The position numbers were made by a program, and so were the translations under genes. Below the pieces are notes generated by a model, which worked only from the letters and a program-made list of their open reading frames with translations, was not told the origin of the DNA and did no database searches. From Paenibacillus sp. FJAT-29882 (GTDB lineage: Bacteria; Bacillota; Bacilli; Bacillales; DSM-1321), in contig NZ_LMVB01000010.1 in the NCBI RefSeq assembly GCF_001510645.1, positions 1 to 35,814 of the forward strand: DNA of 35,814 nucleotides, read 5' to 3'. Positions 33,265 to 35,814 of this stretch are shown in pieces. How positions within the stretch are numbered: position 1 is the first letter of the stretch; each line of letters starts with the position of its first letter.

Positions 33265-33816
33265 TCAATTTTCTTTTTTTTGTTGTTTTAGTAAGTCTCT
33301 AATCTCTGTTAATTGGCTTTCTATATTGTGTAGACGACTTTGCATATCATCAATCTCTTGCTCTGCTTTATAATTAATCGCAAAATCTATCATCGATTCA
33401 TTTTTATCACGTATAGCTTGACGATTTTGACTCATCATAATAACAGGTGCTTGAAATGCTGCTATAAAGGATAAACATAAGTTCAATAAAATAAACGGTT
33501 CCGAGTCAAAATGAAATGCTTGTGTAATTGATAAGCTATTCCAAATCATCCAAACTGCAAGAGTACAACTAAAATAAATGATAAATTTCCAACTGCCTCC
33601 AAATTGCGCAATTTTGTCTGCAATTCGATCAGACCACTTTGTTCGTTGCGTGTAATCACTATTCAATTGATGAAGAATTTCTGACTCGTAGCGATCTACA
33701 AGACGATCAATACGTGATAAGTTTTCCTGGTTTAAATCAATATCGAACCCTTGGATTTTTTTCGGTTTTTCGATTTGTTTTTTTAAATTCATTTTCTTCC
33801 AAATGTTTTGTACCAT
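33265..33816 (-). CDS. DUF1003 membrane protein
   Basis: A 183-aa protein of the DUF1003 family: a charged N-terminus, the family block SDRIADKIAQFGGSWKFIIYF, two membrane helices (about residues 75-95 and 108-130) with the conserved DSEPFILLNLCLSFIAAFQAPVIMMSQNRQAIRDK, and a C-terminal coiled coil (MQSRLHNIESQLTEIRDLLKQQ). The function of the family is unknown. Start ATG at 33816 was chosen because AGGAGG lies about 8 bases before it; an earlier start at 33849 lies upstream of that site. Its 3' end meets the terminator at 33230. Confidence 0.85.
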   Translation of the reverse strand: MVQNIWKKMNLKKQIEKPKKIQGFDIDLNQENLSRIDRLVDRYESEILHQLNSDYTQRTKWSDRIADKIAQFGGSWKFIIYFSCTLAVWMIWNSLSITQAFHFDSEPFILLNLCLSFIAAFQAPVIMMSQNRQAIRDKNESMIDFAINYKAEQEIDDMQSRLHNIESQLTEIRDLLKQQKKEN

Positions 33817-33860
33817 TTTTCCAACCTCCTCTTTTTTAGAGGAAGCCATGTTTCAAAAGC

Positions 33861-33971
33861 TTATAGAAGACGGACTCTATTTTTATGTAGTAATCCATCT
33901 TGGATATTCAGTTGTATGACTTCCTCTGATGTCGGCAAATTATCCGACTCACCTATACTGGGACTACTCAT
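33861..33971 (-). CDS. Possible 36-aa small protein
   Basis: A short frame starting ATG at 33971 with AGGTGGAG about 7 bases upstream, a good ribosome binding site for this region. The product (starting MSSPSIGESDNLPTSEEV) is hydrophilic with no recognised family. It lies between the DUF1003 gene and the Xer-like site at 34089, on the same strand. It may be a real small gene or the 5' piece of a lost one. Confidence 0.4.
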   Translation of the reverse strand: MSSPSIGESDNLPTSEEVIQLNIQDGLLHKNRVRLL

Positions 33972-34088
33972 AAAAATGCTCCACCTCACTTTTTATTTAT
34001 TATATGATGACTTATCCAATAGGACTATATGATTCTATAAAACAAACAAAATAATGATGTTTTTTCGTTGTATGTATTATTCATAATT

Positions 34089-34116
34089 AGTTAACATAAT
34101 CATGCTTATCGGCAAT
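34089..34116 (-). other. dif/pdif-like Xer site A
   Basis: Plus strand: XerD-type arm AGTTAACATAA, spacer TCATGC, XerC-type arm TTATCGGCAAT. On the minus strand this reads ATTGCCGATAA, GCATGA, TTATGTTAACT, the 11-6-11 layout of dif. The XerD arm differs by one base from that of B. subtilis dif (TTATGTAAACT). It lies directly after the terminator of the cdsA fragment. Confidence 0.75.
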
Positions 34117-34118
34117 GA

Positions 34119-34147
34119 AAAAGGATCTTCAAATTGAAGATCCTTTT
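34119..34147 (-). terminator. Terminator, second copy, next to Xer site A
   Basis: AAAAGGATCTTC (34119-34130) and GAAGATCCTTTT (34136-34147), loop AAATT. It begins two bases after the XerC arm of site A and ends 18 bases before the stop of the cdsA fragment. Confidence 0.85.
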
Positions 34148-34164
34148 ATACGGCTAATTTCTGC

Positions 34165-34392
34165 TTATACCATACCTATAAGTTTTAATCCTATAAATAC
34201 AAATATCCAACTGTCTAGTCTATCCAAAATACCACCATGACCAGGTAGTAATTTTCCAGAATCCTTTACCCCAAAATGGCGTTTCAGAGCTGATTCAACC
34301 AGATCCCCAACTTGACCAGCAATTGCTACAACGAAAATTATGATTATAGCTTCAAGATAATTAACAAATGGACTTAACATTAATTGCAGCAA
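34165..34392 (-). pseudogene. C-terminal fragment of cdsA (phosphatidate cytidylyltransferase)
   Basis: A 75-codon frame whose [36 protein letters not shown] is the signature end of CdsA, the enzyme that makes CDP-diacylglycerol; full-length CdsA is about 260-280 residues. Only the last catalytic segment and final helix remain, so it cannot work as an enzyme. The first possible start is TTG at 34392 with AAGGAG only two bases away, or ATG at 34380. It lies between Xer site A and the XerC half-site at 34399, as if a chromosomal gene end was captured in a cassette. Confidence 0.85.
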
Positions 34393-34398
34393 AACTCC

Positions 34399-34409
34399 TT
34401 ATCGGCATG
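34399..34409 (-). other. XerC-arm half-site
   Basis: TTATCGGCATG closely matches the XerC arm of site A and is followed, like it, by GAAAAAGGATCTTC. The expected XerD arm is absent on the other side, where the cdsA fragment begins. This looks like a site whose other half was lost or replaced. Confidence 0.55.
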
Positions 34410-34412
34410 TGA

Positions 34413-34440
34413 AAAAGGATCTTCAGCCGAAGATCCTTTT
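34413..34440 (-). terminator. Terminator, third copy
   Basis: AAAAGGATCTTC (34413-34424) and GAAGATCCTTTT (34429-34440) with a 4-base loop. It overlaps the stop codon of the small membrane protein gene at 34439 and abuts the XerC half-site. Confidence 0.85.
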
Positions 34441-34621
34441 ACTTTATTAATTCATCCATTCTTTTTTGCATTGAATCTAACTTTTTTTCAATACGATCTA
34501 ATTGATCTTTTTTCTTTTTTGAAGATCGCGAAAACAAAAATAAGATTGCTATAAACAGTATTGGAATTGCTAAAAAAAATAATTGAAAAATAATATCTCC
34601 TATATTTACTCCTATATTCAT
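34439..34621 (-). CDS. Small membrane protein, DUF4083-like
   Basis: A 60-aa protein: short N-terminus, one membrane helix (about residues 8-31, FQLFFLAIPILFIAILFLFS), a basic stretch (RSSKKKK) and a C-terminal coiled coil (LDRIEKKLDSMQKRMDELIK). It resembles small Bacillus proteins of the DUF4083 type; function unknown. ATG at 34621 with AAAGAGGAG upstream. Its stop lies inside the terminator at 34413-34440. Confidence 0.75.
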   Translation of the reverse strand: MNIGVNIGDIIFQLFFLAIPILFIAILFLFSRSSKKKKDQLDRIEKKLDSMQKRMDELIK

Positions 34622-34711
34622 TATTCTCCTCTTTCAAATCACTTATAAAATTTTAAAAATACCCTTTATTTTACCATTCTTTCACTCAACTGTTGCATAG
34701 TAAAAAAATCT

Positions 34712-34739
34712 AGTCAACATAAGCGATGTTATCGGTAAT
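34712..34739 (-). other. dif/pdif-like Xer site B
   Basis: Plus strand: AGTCAACATAA, spacer GCGATG, TTATCGGTAAT. On the minus strand: ATTACCGATAA, CATCGC, TTATGTTGACT. It begins two bases after the stop codon of the NUDIX gene. Same orientation as site A. Confidence 0.7.
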
Positions 34740-34741
34740 TC

Positions 34742-35203
34742 CTACAATCTCTTTTCATATAGCATATTACCTTTTCTATAAGTAAAGAAATGATGCCCTT
34801 TTTGATCCAATAAAACTGGTAGGTATTGAGGTACTTTCTCTGGTATGCCAAGATTATTTGGGTTCAGTATCCAATTAATTTCCTTCCAATCTAAAATACC
34901 TTCTCTGGTCTTTTGCGGAGTGTTAAGTGTAAAGCTCCTGTCCAATTCTCCTAAAAAAACGTGTATCCCGTCTACTATACCTTCTGGAGTCTCCCATGTT
35001 ATTACTCCTTGAGATATAAAACTATCTAATTGGATGCCTGTTTCTTCCCACACTTCACGAATTGCAGCTTGTTCAGGAGATTCATCATTCTCGATTTTGC
35101 CCCCCACTCCGTTCCATACTCCCATAATCGGTGCTTTTTCTCGATTTAACAGAAGTATCTTATTGTTTTGTTTAACAAAGCAAACCGTATATTTGAATTT
35201 CAT
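34742..35203 (-). CDS. NUDIX hydrolase (MutT/8-oxo-dGTP diphosphatase type)
   Basis: A 153-aa NUDIX enzyme. The box GGKIENDESPEQAAIREVWEETGI (about residues 34-57) contains the full G-x5-E-x7-REVWEE-x-G pattern, so the metal-binding glutamates are intact. The N-terminal strand CFVKQNNKILLLNREK and the following WNGVGGK suggest the 8-oxo-dGTP diphosphatase branch, which clears oxidised nucleotides, though the substrate cannot be fixed. The start is ATG at 35203 (AAAGGATG 8 bases upstream) and not the ATG nine bases earlier. Lies between Xer sites B and E. Confidence 0.9.
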   Translation of the reverse strand: MKFKYTVCFVKQNNKILLLNREKAPIMGVWNGVGGKIENDESPEQAAIREVWEETGIQLDSFISQGVITWETPEGIVDGIHVFLGELDRSFTLNTPQKTREGILDWKEINWILNPNNLGIPEKVPQYLPVLLDQKGHHFFTYRKGNMLYEKRL

Positions 35204-35246
35204 ATGTAACATCCTTTCATCAATCTATCTACGATTATCCTACAAG

Positions 35247-35281
35247 AACTAAACTTTATGTATCTTACATAAAGTTTAGTT
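35247..35281. repeat. 16-bp perfect inverted repeat
   Basis: AACTAAACTTTATGTA (35247-35262) and TACATAAAGTTTAGTT (35266-35281) around a 3-base loop, 44 bases upstream of the NUDIX start and overlapping the edge of Xer site E by four bases. No T-run follows. It could be a regulator operator or Xer accessory sequence; its arms contain the XerD core TTATGTA/TACATAA. Confidence 0.7.
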
Positions 35282-35305
35282 TACATAAGGTCAATTATAG
35301 GTATT
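35278..35305 (-). other. dif/pdif-like Xer site E
   Basis: Plus strand: AGTTTACATAA, spacer GGTCAA, TTATAGGTATT. On the minus strand: AATACCTATAA, TTGACC, TTATGTAAACT; the XerD arm is identical to that of B. subtilis dif. It lies after the Spo0E-like gene and its terminator. Same orientation as the others. Confidence 0.7.
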
Positions 35306-35338
35306 GAAAAAGAATCTGTTTTATAAAAAAGACAAAAG

Positions 35339-35373
35339 AAAAACCCCATTTTAAATTAAAATGTAGGATTTTT
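35339..35373 (-). terminator. Terminator of the Spo0E-like gene
   Basis: Minus strand: AAAAATCC pairs with GGGTTTTT at the base (35366-35373 with 35339-35346), CATTTT pairs with AAAATG above it (35347-35363), with a two-base bulge; the 3' arm ends in Ts. It is 8 bases after the stop codon. Confidence 0.65.
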
Positions 35374-35380
35374 GATCACC

Positions 35381-35554
35381 CTATTGTATATTATCAATTT
35401 TTAATTTTTGATAAATCGTGATGAGCTCGTCTAATTTTTGACTGTAACAAAGGGTGTCATAGCTATTTAAGCTAGTTTCTTCTGCAATTTGGATCAAATT
35501 TTTTTTCATCTGATTGATCCTACTTTCTAATTCATCGGCCTCTGTACAAATCAT
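35381..35554 (-). CDS. Spo0E-like aspartyl-phosphate phosphatase
   Basis: A 57-aa protein of the Spo0E family, small helical-hairpin phosphatases that remove phosphate from Spo0A and delay sporulation. The family pattern is present: IEELRxxM-like ADELESRINQMKKNLI, then the signature YSQKLDELITIYQKL, with the SQxLD motif at about residues 38-42. Length is typical. The start is ATG at 35554 with AGGGG about 8 bases upstream. It is the outermost gene unit seen, between Xer sites E and D. A plasmid-borne copy could change the timing of sporulation in the host (inference). Confidence 0.82.
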   Translation of the reverse strand: MICTEADELESRINQMKKNLIQIAEETSLNSYDTLCYSQKLDELITIYQKLKIDNIQ

Positions 35555-35776
35555 CTAAATACCCCTGATCATCCATTTTTTATTTGTTTAGTGCATTAAC
35601 TACTTTGCACATAAGCAATATTATGCAAAAAATTCTACATAATTGGAATACACCTGACAAAAGTTCTTATAAAATGACAATAGAATTTTTGATCTACACT
35701 CATAGATTGTTCACTCTCATTTCACTCAAACTCATATATGTATGATTCCATGTGAAATACGTATGACCTTCAAGTA

Positions 35777-35804
35777 AGTTAACATAAAGTCGATTTTAGG
35801 AAGT
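35777..35804 (-). other. dif/pdif-like Xer site D
   Basis: Plus strand: AGTTAACATAA, spacer AGTCGA, TTTTAGGAAGT. On the minus strand: ACTTCCTAAAA, TCGACT, TTATGTTAACT. Both arms are one mismatch from B. subtilis dif (ACTTCCTAGAA and TTATGTAAACT), the closest match of the four. Same orientation. It ends ten bases before the window edge. Confidence 0.75.
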
Positions 35805-35814
35805 GATCATACTA

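Noticed and set aside
35604..35631. Possible fifth Xer site (TTTGCACATAA, GCAATA, TTATGCAAAAA)
   Set aside because: Core bases and 6-base spacer fit, but the outer arm bases match neither XerC nor XerD arms of the other sites; not counted.

Overview
The window looks like part of a large conjugative plasmid (or a plasmid-like integrative element) from a Bacillaceae host. Supporting this are the AT-rich DNA, strong AGGAGG-type ribosome binding sites, frequent GTG and TTG starts, a YpdA/Bdr-type (bacillithiol) reductase, a Spo0E-like protein and a Gram-positive Tcp/ICEBs1-type conjugation module. No rRNA, tRNA, CRISPR array or intact insertion sequence was seen. Species cannot be assigned from the sequence alone.

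Layout. (1) 1-5,970, minus strand: a PTS-linked catabolic locus, in transcription order GntR regulator, amidohydrolase (two in-frame stops), eIF2B-like protein, BtpA/SgcQ-family protein, HPr, a decayed second GntR/eIF2B-like copy, EIIA, and the start of an EIIBC permease that leaves the window. A 14-bp palindrome (TTATAACGTTATAA) recurs in a 99-bp tandem array upstream of gntR, and related half-sites form an 8-bp tandem array in front of the EIIBC gene. (2) 6,858-16,014: a nickel island with nikR, a five-gene NikABCDE-type ABC transporter, a GNAT acetyltransferase and a divergent YpdA/Bdr-like reductase. Three NikR-like sites with 7-bp half-sites and 14-bp spacing lie in it. It is bracketed by two diverged copies (one broken) of a small conjugation gene. 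(3) 16,018-27,063, minus strand: a compact conjugation operon with a replication-relaxation family protein, a VirD4-like coupling ATPase, TcpC-, TcpD- and TcpE-like proteins, a VirB4-like ATPase, a lipoprotein, a polytopic VirB6/TcpH-like protein, a CwlT-like wall hydrolase and a small membrane protein. (4) 27,064-28,213: non-coding, with direct repeats beside large nested inverted repeats, a good oriT candidate. (5) 28,214-32,746: the replication region, an AEP-type primase and a 618-aa putative initiator divergent from about 1 kb of iterons. (6) 32,900-35,814: a string of small genes and gene fragments.

The most unusual feature is in region 6. Four 28-bp sites match the architecture of chromosomal dif and plasmid pdif sites (11-bp XerD-type arm, 6-bp spacer, 11-bp XerC-type arm). 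All four face the same way and sit at the ends of single-gene units, and a half-site adds a fifth boundary. Read on the minus strand the pattern is gene, usually a terminator, then Xer site, repeated. It resembles an integron-like cassette array that would use host XerC/XerD instead of an integron integrase.

Inferred joint working: regions 3-5 replicate and transfer the plasmid; regions 1, 2 and 6 are cargo (import of an unknown substrate, nickel uptake with thiol redox, and small housekeeping or sporulation-modulating genes). Homology calls come from recognised motifs and were not checked by database search.
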